Shown piece by piece: positions 12,030 through 22,880 of a stretch of 64,000 nt of DNA. The position numbers were made by a program, and so were the translations under genes. How positions within the stretch are numbered: the stretch's first letter is position 1; every line of letters starts with the position of its first letter. Location of the stretch: positions 18,270-82,269 of the forward strand of contig WION01000238.1 of NCBI GenBank assembly GCA_015039365.1, written 5' to 3'. The stretch comes from Amanita rubescens (Eukaryota; Basidiomycota; Agaricomycetes; Agaricales; Amanitaceae). The notes under the pieces were generated by a model. It worked only from the letters and a program-made list of their open reading frames with translations, was not told the DNA's origin and did no database searches.

Positions 12030-14173
12030 GCGACGTTGCTTGCTTTGTCGAGTGATGGTGAGAGTTGTCGTGCATGAAATTAATACACTCAACGCATATA
12101 CCATATCTCTACTTGAGTGGCATTCAAAATACAGTGAGAGCTGTCTTAAAGCCGAATGGCAAGAGCTCCTGTCCACGTCGCGATCGGAGAAAAGAACGTT
12201 TCTCTGATCTGATTGACTAGTCCAACAAAGGATAGAGGATCGAAGTCTGTCCTGGGATGCTAACACGAAGGTGCGCGCTGAGGGGTGAATCGCAATAAGA
12301 TTAGAGTAGATTAGATCAAGTACAATTTGCATAACCGAATATGGTAGTAATCTCCCGATTTACGCTCGATTCAAACGGTGACAACTTTTCATTCCAATCG
12401 CCTTTTCTGGTCTTTATCTCCTTCACCCACAAGACGCGACGCAAGAAGAAATCTAAAGACAACACTCCGCAGCATCTTGCGTTCTAGCCCCCACTCGCAA
12501 TTACACCAAATCTGAAAAGAGAGCTGTCATCTGGATTTCTCTATCGAGTCTTGTACAGGGTCTGTGCAACGGGTCGCTCGAGCTTAGGAATGAGCGAGAT
12601 TTGCAAGCGCTGATTTCAGGCCGACTCCGGGTTCCTTCTGGTTGGGCGATATCGTTGAAGATCGAGCTTTCCTGGTGGCTTAGGCTTTTCTATCGCTTTT
12701 CGTTGGATAAATGCCATTTGGGGCCGGTATGGCTGTCTTATAATGCTCGCTGTCATTTACCTTACTCTTCGGTAGTGTCGTGCGCGTAGGGCAGGCGCAT
12801 ATATGCGCAGTTCTGCTTCCGGATCGCGTCCCCCTCAAGAGATCATTAAACTTTCACAGCATACGAGTATACTGTCTGAACACGTATCCAATACCCTGTT
12901 TTACGACTTGGATCTGGTCTGTTACAGCCATCTTAAAAGCACCATCTACGACGTCAGACGATCGCAAGTCAAGACAAACTCAATAATAACACTGGAATTC
13001 ATAACACTCGGGGTTAACGTCTCGTATCTCTCCTCGTTGTATCTCGTTTGCGCCGTTCCTTGAAGACGAGTCCGAATCGGGGAAACGCACTCTAACACCA
13101 CTTCATTTGTCTTTACGACATGCGATCGAGCTACTGTCTGATGCTGCAATTAAGATCAAGTCGGTGTGTGATGTGTCTCTGATGCGCGCGGAGGAGTTGC
13201 GCAGGCGCAGTCGACATCAGATGGTTAAACATGGATCAAATATGGGCAAAAGGAAGGGGTACTGTCGACCTGGGAAGCAGCTTTGCTCACGGACGGTCAT
13301 TTGGTGAGGTGGAGAGTATGTTGTACTTGTTCCAAGTGAGGTGTGTCGTACGCTGCCAAGGGAAGACGCATATAATCACGTTTGCACCAAGTATCAGACA
13401 ATATTCGATTTCCTGTATAACCGGGCAACCTTGTCGCAAGTGCAAAAGGTGTAGAGCCGGTTGTTTCGAGTATTGATGGTGAATAACGACGAGCCGATGA
13501 CGTATCTTTCTTCTTCCTTTCAAATCAGATGAAGTGCTTAGGATCTGTCAGTAGTTCTACTTAGTTTGAACCATATGCTGTTTACTGTATACGCAAGTAA
13601 TTTATATGGCGCTATCTGTTCCCATTGTACCTGAAGCGCGAGTGGAAACAGTCCTCTTACGTCGAGATCTTCTTGTCCTCGCTTGATCTTGAAAAGGTTG
13701 TGCCCAGTACGCATACATCTATATATTCAACGCTACATCGACAATTTAAAGACTCTTATGAATATGAACAGCGCCCGACTCTGAATACGTTCCGGAAGAT
13801 ACTGAAAACGGCGTCTAAGATTCTAAGTGCGTCTCCTCTTTTCTGACCTGTTTCAGACTGTGGCTGAACTTGGACACCATTTCGTGGGCAGACATGTAGG
13901 ACTGGGACATTCTGTAGGCTTATAAAAAGGTGGAGACATGCGACGAGGGGCGTATATTAACCTGCTAGTCTGCAGAGACATGCCTGCATGTGCTGCTATA
14001 TGAATCATTGTAGTCTCTGGCCCCGGATCGTGCCACGGTGGCCCACACTGACAAGTTCAAGTAAGGTTTCCGCTGACTGCGTCGGCGCTTCCCTGAGCGT
14101 GTAACTTTACGCTTATTATCGGTGTGGGAATACACGCCTTTTCCAACTTGGGAGACCAACTTAGCCATAAACA
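12030..14173. other. Long intergenic stretch, no assigned gene
   Basis: The left edge (to about 12030) is still 3'-flank shared with copy 1. Further on, frames are short and overlap on both strands. The best coding candidate is 13625-13846 plus (starting YLKREWKQSSYVEIF), which ends at a possible splice donor near 13828. It has no recognised domain and no convincing second exon. I see no repeat or RNA gene here. Confidence 0.4.
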
Positions 14174-15193
14174 ATGGTCAAGCCGCGCAACGCTCCAAAA
14201 TATTGGGATGACTCACAGCAAAGAGTCGTTGAAGGTGTTGTGAGTACCGCTTCTTAGACTTGGGAAAAAAAACCCTGTACGTTTCTCAAGAATCTCAACC
14301 AACTTACACAGGAAATCCGCGAGACCCCCACAAAGCTTGGTGACATCCTGGGTACCTACGTCTGGGTGTTCAGCGGTGACCCAGAGTGGGGCGGGGATGT
14401 CGAGGACATGTGGCGCAGCGGCTACAAGGACGAAGCGGATTTCATCGCGCGGCACAGCATCGTGCTCGCTGCTGCAAAGCACCGTCCCGGCCGGCCAGTC
14501 GCGCCCGAGGACGTTGGCGGGTACATCACCTGGGGTACGCTTAAGGTCGCGTTTGACGGCGTGCGGGTTGTGCGGTCGGGGCGGTCTTCTGGCGCAGCTG
14601 TTGTTGAGAGCTATTGGGAGGTATTGCTGACTGAAGATCAGGACGACTCTGAGAGTGAGACATGGTTGGATAAGGAGGGCAATGCAGTGAGTGCTGCGGT
14701 AGTGCTGGATGACAATGGGTTTCCGTTTTTGGTGTTTGATTGGCACCATCCGCCAGGGTGCCATAGTTCGTGGTCTGGCTATTATGTGGGGAAGCGATTG
14801 GTGAAGGGAAAGAAGTGGCAATTGACGGGTGAAGAAGAGGAACGGTTGGGGATTGGGGCCTCGTTTAGGAGCGTGGAGCAGTTGGTAAAAGAGGGGACTC
14901 CGGGTGAGTATGAGGAGGATTTTGAGGAGGAAGAATACTTTCGTCGTGATGGTGCAGATGAAAGCAGTGGGGAAGAGGCTGTTGGAGAGGAGAGGAAAGC
15001 GAGCGCTGATGAAAAAGACACTAAGAAGAGGAAATCGAGCACTGATGAAAGAGCCCCTAAGAAGGGGAAATCGAGCGCTGATGAAAGAGGCACTAAGAGG
15101 AGGAAATCAAGCACTGATGAAACAGGCGCTAAGAAGCGTCGCAAGCGCAGTCGACGTCGTGCTGGTCAGTTACGGTCCTGTTACTGTTGCTGA
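14174..15193 (+). CDS. Hypothetical protein with a Lys/Ser-rich 12-residue repeat tail
   Basis: The ATG at 14174 (MVKPRNAPKYWDD) opens a 22-codon exon. A 72-bp intron (14240-14311) joins in frame to EIRETPTKLGDILG. The globular part, about residues 25-205, is Trp-rich (YVWVFSGDPEWGG, ITWGTLKVAF, FDWHHPPGCHSSW) and I do not recognise it. An acidic linker (EEDFEEEEY) follows, then four imperfect 12-residue repeats of the type KRKSSTDER.., and a basic end (KKRRKRSRRR). The tail would serve as a nuclear localisation signal, so a nuclear protein is a reasonable inference. GC content is higher than in the flanks. Confidence 0.65.
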
Positions 15194-15612
15194 GCGCTGA
15201 GCATTGTATACAGGAAAATAGAACTTGTCCACCTCGTCGAGACCTATCTTTCAAGACCCACTCCCGGAAAAGGGTTTCTAATTCTATGTCGCTACAACAT
15301 ATATCCAATGATAATTACTATGGTCTTAGCCTTTGCTTGTCACGTCGTCGACTGCAACGTCCGGGGCGAGGCAAGCAGCAACGCGCAACTTTCTGTTCCG
15401 AGGCCTGACTCCCCAGCAGAATACAAGGTCCTGTGCTGCTAGTGAAGCGGTGGCTATTTGGACGTTGTCGGCATCTATCGGCGCATTATTAGTTTAGAAC
15501 TCCGCGAATTCGACTCGGCCTCTCTTGAGTCATTCGCCCAGAAGCAATGCGTCGCAAACGACATGTCAAAGAAAAGTCTGTACAATCTTTCACGCACGCA
15601 GTAGCCACCCGG
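15194..15612. other. Intergenic stretch before the F-box cluster
   Basis: Only short overlapping frames are present. It presumably holds the 5' region of the first F-box copy; no clear core promoter element is visible. Confidence 0.4.
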
Positions 15613-17066
15613 ATGGACACTACCAGCAACGCTCATTCCTCTCCCCTGGGAACTGAGTCTCACGTAGCTCCGAAAGTACAGGATGCAACAGGATATAATG
15701 GCCTCGTTACTACCGAATCTCGTTGTAGCTCGTCTGCTGATGCCTTGCCTAAACTTCCCAATAATCTCCCTTTCGACATCCTCAACATTATCTTTATCCT
15801 TGCCTTACCCAATGACGAAGATTTCATAAAGGGGCAGCGTCTTTTCACGCCAGAGTTGACGAATCCACTCACATTTTGTGGAGTATGCTCTTTGTGGCGG
15901 TCATCTGCTCTGACCACTCCCCAACTGTGGAAGCGAGTATTTGTCTACGTCCCAGTCGGCATATTGAGAGCGGAGGCGATGTCCAAAGCAATCGACCTTG
16001 TTCCATGGATCAAGCGCTCTGCCTCTCTGCCTCTCACGTTATTCCTTTCGTATGGTCTCAGCACGTCTCTGGACGAGACAGGGCCCGCGGCTCCCGTCGT
16101 AGAGGTTCTCAACCGATATGGTACCCGATGGGAAACGCTGTACCTTCAATATGCAGGCGCTCGCTCGTCTAATTACGCGGCTGAGTGTCGCTCACGATTG
16201 TTTAGCTTCACTGGGTGGAGTTCTTTGCAACAGATATACTGCCTCCGCAGATATAGCGGGCCGCTCGGGAGCGCAACTATTCCATGGTCGCAACTAACAC
16301 ATCTCGACATTCTGGGATGCACGTCTTATCAGCATGCAATGGACATTATCAAGGGATGTCAGAAACTTTTATGGCTGTCGATTTATATAAATCAGTTTCC
16401 CCAAGCGTTAACACCTCCTGTCATTTTACGCAACTTGTCCTTCTTATCTCTTGCATTGGAGAATATCTCGGCGCTGATGAGTTCAATTTCTTTACCATCC
16501 CTCCAGGAAATGTCTGTACACGCGACGGGCGCGCTTCAACCCACCCATCTTGAATCACTCTTCTCCATTTTTTCACAAAATCCGCCTGTACTCTCGAAAA
16601 GTTGGCGATTACTGGACGATACTGCATACCAACAGACCTTATGAATGTCCTGGCCCACAGCTCCTGTCATTTTCTCACTTCGTTAACCATCATTGATAAT
16701 TGGTTTCATGATCATGCCTCGGTTAGCGACGAAGTCCTGCGAAGGCTTACTTTATCCCAGAATGACGCAGTCTGCACTCGTTTAAAGTCCTTGACGCTTG
16801 AACGTTGTATAGGAAGTTCTTTCTTGTCGCTACTGAACATGGTGAAGTCCCGGATCGGTTCTGGCGCTGGCCAGCTGCCAGATGAACTGCTTCAGAGCCT
16901 CCATTTGCAGATCAAGAATGTCGATGGAGAAGATGAACAACTGGACGAAATCATCAAAGGGTGCGGAATGGAGTATACCAGTCGAAAGAAATCCCCTACC
17001 GCTTACACTTTTGGCTTACAGAGGCGGGGCTTTGTGCAGCGTCTCCCAACAAATCTTGAAGGCTGA
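15613..17066 (+). pseudogene. F-box/LRR-like protein, tandem copy 1, frameshifted
   Basis: Intronless. The start is set at 15613 (MDTTSNAHSS) because it lines up with the start of copy 3 at 20011. The F-box is at about residues 50-110 (LPFDILNIIFILALPND, then VCSLWRSSALTTPQLWKRVFV). Degenerate leucine-rich repeats follow, as in fungal F-box adaptors that bring substrates to an SCF ubiquitin ligase. At a run of four A (16597-16600) the frame breaks. One more A would restore the paralogous reading, which continues as LAITGRYC and runs to the stop at 17066. The product as read ends at 16644. It is either a recent pseudogene or a homopolymer sequencing error. Confidence 0.75.
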
Positions 17067-17451
17067 GAATCAAAGAAACGACCAATTCACATTACACTCC
17101 CGCCCAAGGTTATGATATTTAATGTGATTCCCCGATTGCTGATGACCGGCGGTAACGCTGGTGAAAACACTATTCTTTGACGACTGAACGGGATAGCACC
17201 TCAAACAATATCGACCATACCGCTAGCACTGTACCATAGATACAACATCATGCCCGTAATCCTCTGTAGAGTCATCTGTGTGACGTGTGACCGTGACAGC
17301 ATCGCCTCTAATGCACCCACGAAGACGTGAGGCTGAGGAAGCTTCCACTAACACGGTAGGCACTTAAAGTCAGAGAGATGCTCTGATCCAGCCTTACTCT
17401 AACTAGGGAATTCAAGCTCGACTTCGCTCGCACTCTGTCCAGTTACAAAAT
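17067..17451. other. Intergenic spacer between F-box copies 1 and 2
   Basis: No open frame of interest and no repeat seen. The only ATG next to the following gene (17450) is out of its frame. Confidence 0.4.
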
Positions 17452-18804
17452 GTGGTAGCGCAACGCACAAAACGTACCTGCTCACACGCCAACGACATAG
17501 TCAAACCGCCTGTTCATACTCTCCCTCCAGAGGTCCTTAACATTATCTTCACTCTTGCCTTACCCAGCAACCAGCAACTTATCCCGGGGACTCCCAGACC
17601 TAGATTGACGAATCCACTCCCACTCTGTGCTGTATGCTCATTGTGGCGTTCTCTGGCTCTGGCCACTCCTCAACTGTGGAAACGGATATTTGTCCATATT
17701 CCATTCAACATATCTAGAGCGCAGGCCGAGTTAAAAGCGATCGATCTTGTCCCATGGATCAAGCGCTCCGGATCATTGCCTCTAACGCTGTTCATCTCAT
17801 ACGATGATAACATGCCTCTGGATGAGACGGGACCTGTGGCTTCCATTGCACAGGTTCTCAACCATTATGCTGCTAGATGGGAAACTCTGTATTTACAATA
17901 TCCGGATCAAAACATGCACAGAATAGGATCGGACTCTTCACGACTATTTCGTATTATTGAATGGAGTTCTTTGCAACAAGTATACTGGTTTCGTACGCAC
18001 ACCAATCCATTGGCACAGGAGCGCAAAATCATTCCATGGGCGCAGCTCACACATCTCGAAATTCATTGCAGTATCTCTTTTTCGCATGCGGTGAGCATTT
18101 TCAAAGGATGCCAAAAGCTTTTGTGGCTATCAATTTCGATCGAATCATGGTCTTTCGAAGCGCTCGCATCTCCAGTTACTTTACACGACTTGTCTGTCAT
18201 GCATCTTACGACGGCCAATCTCTCGGCAGTTGTGCAGTTGATTTCTTTGCCCTCCATTCGCGAGATATCGGTACAGAGGATGGCGCGTAGACCATCTGAC
18301 CTTAAATCACTTCTTTGTTTTCTCACACGGTCTTCCTGTACCCTCAATAAATTGAAGATTTATGGACCACCCTTCGCTCCGGGCGAGCTGGTTCACATTC
18401 TAGCACACGGGTCCTGCAATTCACTCATTTCTCTGATCATCAGTGATTATAGGCCATCTACTCAAGCATCGGCTGATGGTAAAGTACTTCAGAGACTTAC
18501 TCTACACCAGAATGACTCGTTGTGCACCCATCTAAAATACTTGGTGCTCGACTGCCAAGGCTCACTCCCGACCCTACTGAACATGGTGGAGTCTCGAATC
18601 GGTTCCGATTCTTGCCAGCTGCCAGATGGACTACTTCAGCACCTCCGCCTACGGATCTTGAATTTCCATGACGAGGAAGAACTAGACGAAGTTATAAAAA
18701 GGAGCGGAATGGAATATGTCGTTGTTCCAGAGAAATCTATCAATATTTATACGGTTACACTACGGAGATGTAGGTTGATGGTCGCCTATTCTGCCCAAGC
18801 TTGA
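17452..18804 (+). CDS. F-box/LRR-like protein, tandem copy 2, start codon uncertain
   Basis: A single open frame of 450 codons has an N-terminal F-box (LPPEVLNIIFTLALPSN, VCSLWRSLALATPQLWKRIFV) and the same leucine-rich layout as copies 1 and 3. It ends LMVAYSAQA. The frame contains no ATG before the F-box: it opens at a GTG at 17452, and the nearby ATG at 17450 reads ATG TGG TAG. A single-base change at this point would restore an ATG start, and an unseen upstream exon is the alternative. The gene lacks the roughly 45-residue leader of its sisters. Translation is therefore doubtful although the body is intact. Confidence 0.7.
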   Translation: MVAQRTKRTCSHANDIVKPPVHTLPPEVLNIIFTLALPSNQQLIPGTPRPRLTNPLPLCAVCSLWRSLALATPQLWKRIFVHIPFNISRAQAELKAIDLVPWIKRSGSLPLTLFISYDDNMPLDETGPVASIAQVLNHYAARWETLYLQYPDQNMHRIGSDSSRLFRIIEWSSLQQVYWFRTHTNPLAQERKIIPWAQLTHLEIHCSISFSHAVSIFKGCQKLLWLSISIESWSFEALASPVTLHDLSVMHLTTANLSAVVQLISLPSIREISVQRMARRPSDLKSLLCFLTRSSCTLNKLKIYGPPFAPGELVHILAHGSCNSLISLIISDYRPSTQASADGKVLQRLTLHQNDSLCTHLKYLVLDCQGSLPTLLNMVESRIGSDSCQLPDGLLQHLRLRILNFHDEEELDEVIKRSGMEYVVVPEKSINIYTVTLRRCRLMVAYSAQA

Positions 18805-20010
18805 TGACTCATGATTTCGCTCAGATGCAAGGAGAGCGCAAAACATCATAAATTAACTTATCCCGTGATTTCGTTTGGTATTTCATGTACTCCTTTTTAG
18901 TCCCCATGCGGTTAGATGCACATCAATGCCTCATGATGCGGAGTAAGGCAGGGGCCAGCATCTTCGCTTCGCTCATTACGCCGGGCGCTTCGATAACATG
19001 GGACCCTGCTGCGGCAGCGTGGTCACATGCACATGCGTTAGTTGCACCTTTGTTATGGATTCACCACACCCTCCGGCTAGTTGCGTCATTCGTTATTATT
19101 CTTCAGACTCAGTGCACCCTGGACCCTCCCAGACCCATCAGCGCTATTACGCATGGTTACGATCATTCGTGATCAAGAGATTGATCCTGAGAGTTTCGCA
19201 CAGGAAACTTGGAGACAATACTCTGTCGATGTGATGAGTAAAGGATATATCCTAACGCCAACGCAAATACCAGCTGCGGGAACGTCGAAGTTTCCGGCAA
19301 TCCTGGGGTTTTGGCAAAAACCTTAGACTGGGCTTCAGCAAAACCATAGGTCAGTCGATGTTGGAATTCAGCAGGATTTCATGAGGGCCAGATACCGTTG
19401 GGTGGTTTGAATGTATTTCCCTTAGTGCTGGAGGTGAATGTTGAGTTTTTACTCAAATTCCGATGTGAGCGCTGGCCCAGTGGCGTAGGATTCCCAGACG
19501 AACAAAAATAGATTGACGCCCAACCTTACCCAAAAAGTTAAAACGCTTTGAAGTGGCAGTCTCGCAAGCCTGATATTCAAACCCAGCATTACTTGAACTG
19601 AGAATAAAAAGAAATGTATCGGAAACACGATCTATCGAACGGTCGCAATTCGATGACAATGCGGAATTCATGAAGCCGCTCCCGTTACACGTCTCGCATC
19701 TTGCCTCGTTGTCTCTTGCCCGGTCCGTTCCACTGCTTGACAAAACTCCAGCACTGCCTCCTTTGTCAGGCCGTCTGCGGCTTCTAGTACCTCATTCCAC
19801 ATATAACGAGTTCTTGACGCATAAGGAGGCTGTGGATTGTAATTTGGCTGTTTACATCTAGTCAGCATCGATCAGGTGCCTCCACAATAGATGTTTAGAA
19901 CTCCGATCATCAGTACCTTAATTCAACCTTCTACTTCGTGAAAACAATGCCCCGAAAACTACATAAAGGGTCCGCACAACCTTTCATGAGAGTCATAAGC
20001 ACCCGGAAAG
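18805..20010. other. Intergenic spacer between F-box copies 2 and 3
   Basis: Several short frames lie on both strands, none longer than about 96 codons and none with a recognisable motif. I see no repeat. Confidence 0.4.
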
Positions 20011-21486
20011 ATGTCCCAAGCTACTACGCCCGCTCTGTCCCCTCTGGAACTCGACGTCGCGTGCACCGATCAAGTACAGCATGTGCCAGGATACGCCAAC
20101 GACCTCATTAGCGAACCTCGTGCTGGTGGCTCACCCGCTAATACTTTTCCCGGACCATCTCGTTGTGACCTCCCTTTCGAACTCCTCAGTGGCATCTTCA
20201 TCCTTGCCTTATCGAACGACGAGGATTTTACCAAGGGTCGCGCTCGTTCAGTGCCACCGTTGACTCCGAAGCCGTTCACATTCTGTGCAATATGCTCATG
20301 GTGGCGGTCAGTGGCTCTGGCCACTCCTCAACTGTGGAAGAGAGTGTTCGTCCGCGTCGCACCGGGAATATCGGGAGCAGAGGCCAAGTCAAAAGCAACT
20401 GACCTTGTTTCATGGGTCGAGCGCTCCGCGTCTCTACCTTTAACGCTTTTCCTCTCGTATGGTGTCAACACATCTTTGAACGAGGAACGAGTGGCGCCCA
20501 TTGCAGAGGCTCTAAACCGATATGCTGCTCGATGGGAGAAACTGTACCTTCGATATGGAGGCCCTCGCTGGCCTGACCCTGCGGCTGAGCGCAAGTCACG
20601 ATTATTTGACATCGTTGGGTGGAGTTCCTTGCGACGAATATATAGCTTCCGCAAAGACAGCGGGCCGCACGGAAATGATACTATCCCATGGGCGCAGCTC
20701 ACGCATCTCAAAATTCACGCGTATTTGTCTTATCGACAGGCAATGGACATTCTAAAGGGATGCCAGAAACTTGAACGGCTGTCAATCCGCGTCGATCCAC
20801 TTCGACCATTCGAAACGCTTACGTCTCCCATTGTCCTATATAATTTGTCCTTCATCTCTCTTACGGGAGACCATATTTCAGATGTCATGCGGTCGATTCG
20901 TTTGCCGTCCCTGAAGAAGATGCATATACACTCAATGTGGTGGCGAAGACCAACTGACCCCACTTCGCTCCTCGATTTCTTCTCAAGATCCGAATGCATT
21001 CTTGACACGCTCGAGATCACTGGATCTCCCCACTCGCAAGACCTCATCGCTGTCCTAGCCCACGAGTCTTGTGCATCGCTCACTTCGCTGTCTATCACTA
21101 TTTCTTATTTCGAGCATTATGCCTCGATTACCGACGAAGTACTACAGAGACTTACCTTAGGCAAGGACGATTCGCTTTGTACCAATTTGAAATTCTTGAC
21201 ACTCCGACGTTGCATACGAGGTTCATTCTCGGCAGTACTCGACATGGTGGAATCTCGAATCAGTTCTTGTGCTAGCCAGTTGCAAGACGAGCTACTCGAG
21301 TACCTCCACTTGCAAATCAAGGATACCGATGGAGAAGAAGAAAAGCTGGATGGAATTATCGAAAGGAGCGGGATGGAGTACACTGGCGATCGAGAGAAAG
21401 ATACTCACTATTACTCGGTTTCATTGCAGAGGCAGGGCGCCGAGCCGTATCTTCCAGCTGATCTTGACGATATTCTTGATATTTAG
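20011..21486 (+). CDS. F-box/LRR-like protein, tandem copy 3, intact
   Basis: An uninterrupted 491-codon frame starts MSQATTPALS. The F-box spans about residues 50-115 (CDLPFELLSGIFILALSND, then ICSWWRSVALATPQLWKRVFV). The rest is a leucine-rich solenoid with recurrent Ser/Leu-rich strands (for example SCASLTSLSI), ending in an acidic segment (DGEEEKLDGII) and DDILDI. By family it would be a substrate-recognition subunit of an SCF E3 ligase; the substrate is unknown. It is the only one of the three tandem copies with both a proper ATG and an unbroken frame, so it is probably the functional member. Confidence 0.85.
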   Translation: MSQATTPALSPLELDVACTDQVQHVPGYANDLISEPRAGGSPANTFPGPSRCDLPFELLSGIFILALSNDEDFTKGRARSVPPLTPKPFTFCAICSWWRSVALATPQLWKRVFVRVAPGISGAEAKSKATDLVSWVERSASLPLTLFLSYGVNTSLNEERVAPIAEALNRYAARWEKLYLRYGGPRWPDPAAERKSRLFDIVGWSSLRRIYSFRKDSGPHGNDTIPWAQLTHLKIHAYLSYRQAMDILKGCQKLERLSIRVDPLRPFETLTSPIVLYNLSFISLTGDHISDVMRSIRLPSLKKMHIHSMWWRRPTDPTSLLDFFSRSECILDTLEITGSPHSQDLIAVLAHESCASLTSLSITISYFEHYASITDEVLQRLTLGKDDSLCTNLKFLTLRRCIRGSFSAVLDMVESRISSCASQLQDELLEYLHLQIKDTDGEEEKLDGIIERSGMEYTGDREKDTHYYSVSLQRQGAEPYLPADLDDILDI

Positions 21487-22029
21487 GAAACGGCATCGTT
21501 GCATTACGTATCCCACGACATTTAGTACTGCGTTTTTTCATTTATTCCCGATTGTTCAAACATAGTTAATATAACGTAGAAGCACTATTCTGGAATCAAG
21601 ATAGCACTTGTTAAACATTTTAAACCCGTATCGATTGGAAAGCTATGTGCTGTCGTCCGGCTCTATATAAGGGAAAGTCAACATTGTTTGAACAGAACAT
21701 TCCATGGTCTTAACTCGCAATTACAGAGCATGGCGCAGCCCAGCCCAAAAAGGTCGTATGCTTGCAGTGCCCTCTCGCACGACGATGAGCCGACCAAGCC
21801 ATCCGACTTGGGACATCGACCCGCAGGATTTGTTCAGTTCTGTGCCATTTTTCTTAGGAAAAGTGGACGAAGTCGGTCTCGGCAACCACTTCTGATATTC
21901 GCTGGAAGACGTCGATGGGTGGTATCCCAAAGCGGGTTTGCAGAGCGCTCAAATAATCAGAGCAGGATCTAGTTGATAAGACTTCACGCGCAGGATTAGG
22001 GTTTTTTTCGTGCAGAAGGAGACTTTTGG
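21487..22029. other. Intergenic stretch
   Basis: A TATATAA-like core at about 21663 is followed by a short ATG-initiated frame (21704-21895) with no recognisable similarity. Nothing else is seen. Confidence 0.35.
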
Positions 22030-22880
22030 GAGCCGGGACGGTGGAAATGGCATCTGTGCTGTTCAGCGTTTGCAGTTCCTAATGACCGATATATGTAATG
22101 TGCAGAATTTATGTTGCATGTCCGGGCCATGGTTGCCCTACCAGGGAGATCATGGTGGTGGTCAGCATCGTGTTGCAAGGGAACCGAGCGGTGATAAAAA
22201 TAGTTTCCGAATCCGACAACTGATAAAAATAGATTCATCAGGAAAACGAGCTTTTCATTTTGCACCCTTTTGCGAATTTTGCGGCTTTTGAGTACTTTTG
22301 CAAAAAATTTTGTGCAGTTCTGCACAATTTAGTCTATTCTAGACACCTGAAAAAGGACACAAAAGGATAGGGGGGCATGGCTTTTTCTGGCTTTTTCTGC
22401 TTTTGCGACATTTTGCAGACTTTTTCCAATTTTTATGGTCATAAAATGAGGTAAAAGAGGTAAAAGCAGAAAAAGGCGGAAAAAGGCAGAAAAAGCCATG
22501 TTGCAAAAGGACGCAAAATGAAAAGCACGTTTTCCTGATGTTGACGCGACTGTCGCATGCCGAGTACATGGATTTCGATTCAGACTCTGATATCTCTGCA
22601 GGATCAAGACTACGCTGCGAAAGGAAAAGGGACAGGCGAAACTGAGCGGGGAAATAGAAAGGGCAAGGCGGAGGGAAATGGGCGCCGAGTGGCTCAACAG
22701 GTCTTGATTCGGTGTTTGGCAACTGTATGCATGGGAAGCGTCGTATACACGGCCTTGGGATATGGTCCAAGAGGACGAAGCGGGTAGTTTGCAGACATCG
22801 GTCGAAGAGCTGTTGGCGACGTATACGTACACGACAATCAGTCGCACTTGAAGGCCTTAAAACTAACTTAAGAGGACTCG
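22030..22880. repeat. Dispersed repeat, copy A (interrupted by a MITE)
   Basis: Blocks at about 22040-22235 and 22541-22880 match, in the same order and orientation, the sequence at about 31133-31450. Shared pieces include atggcatctgtg, gagatcatggtggtgg, taaaaatagatt, gtttggcaac and aaaactaactt. Identity by eye is moderate, so the copies are old. Nature unknown; no coding capacity seen. Confidence 0.6.
22236..22540. mobile_element. MITE-like element with long terminal inverted repeats
   Basis: The 305-bp segment starts catcaggaaaacgagc and ends with the inverse complement of that sequence. I count 27 of 28 matching bases, with weaker similarity to about 39 bases. It is flanked by a direct TT at 22234-22235 and 22541-22542. 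The related repeat at 31250-31262 reads straight through without the insert, so it shows the empty site. Inside is a second large hairpin made of A/T-tract arms (ggctttttctg and its complement). There is no coding capacity, so it would be a non-autonomous DNA transposon. Confidence 0.8.

Noticed and set aside
14782..15144. Minus-strand frame of 120 codons opposite the Lys/Ser repeat tail
   Set aside because: Antisense shadow of the 36-bp repeats in the plus-strand gene.
22329..22847. Minus-strand frame of 172 codons
   Set aside because: It lies mostly in the MITE and its A/T tracts. The Phe/Pro/Ser-rich composition comes from low-complexity DNA.
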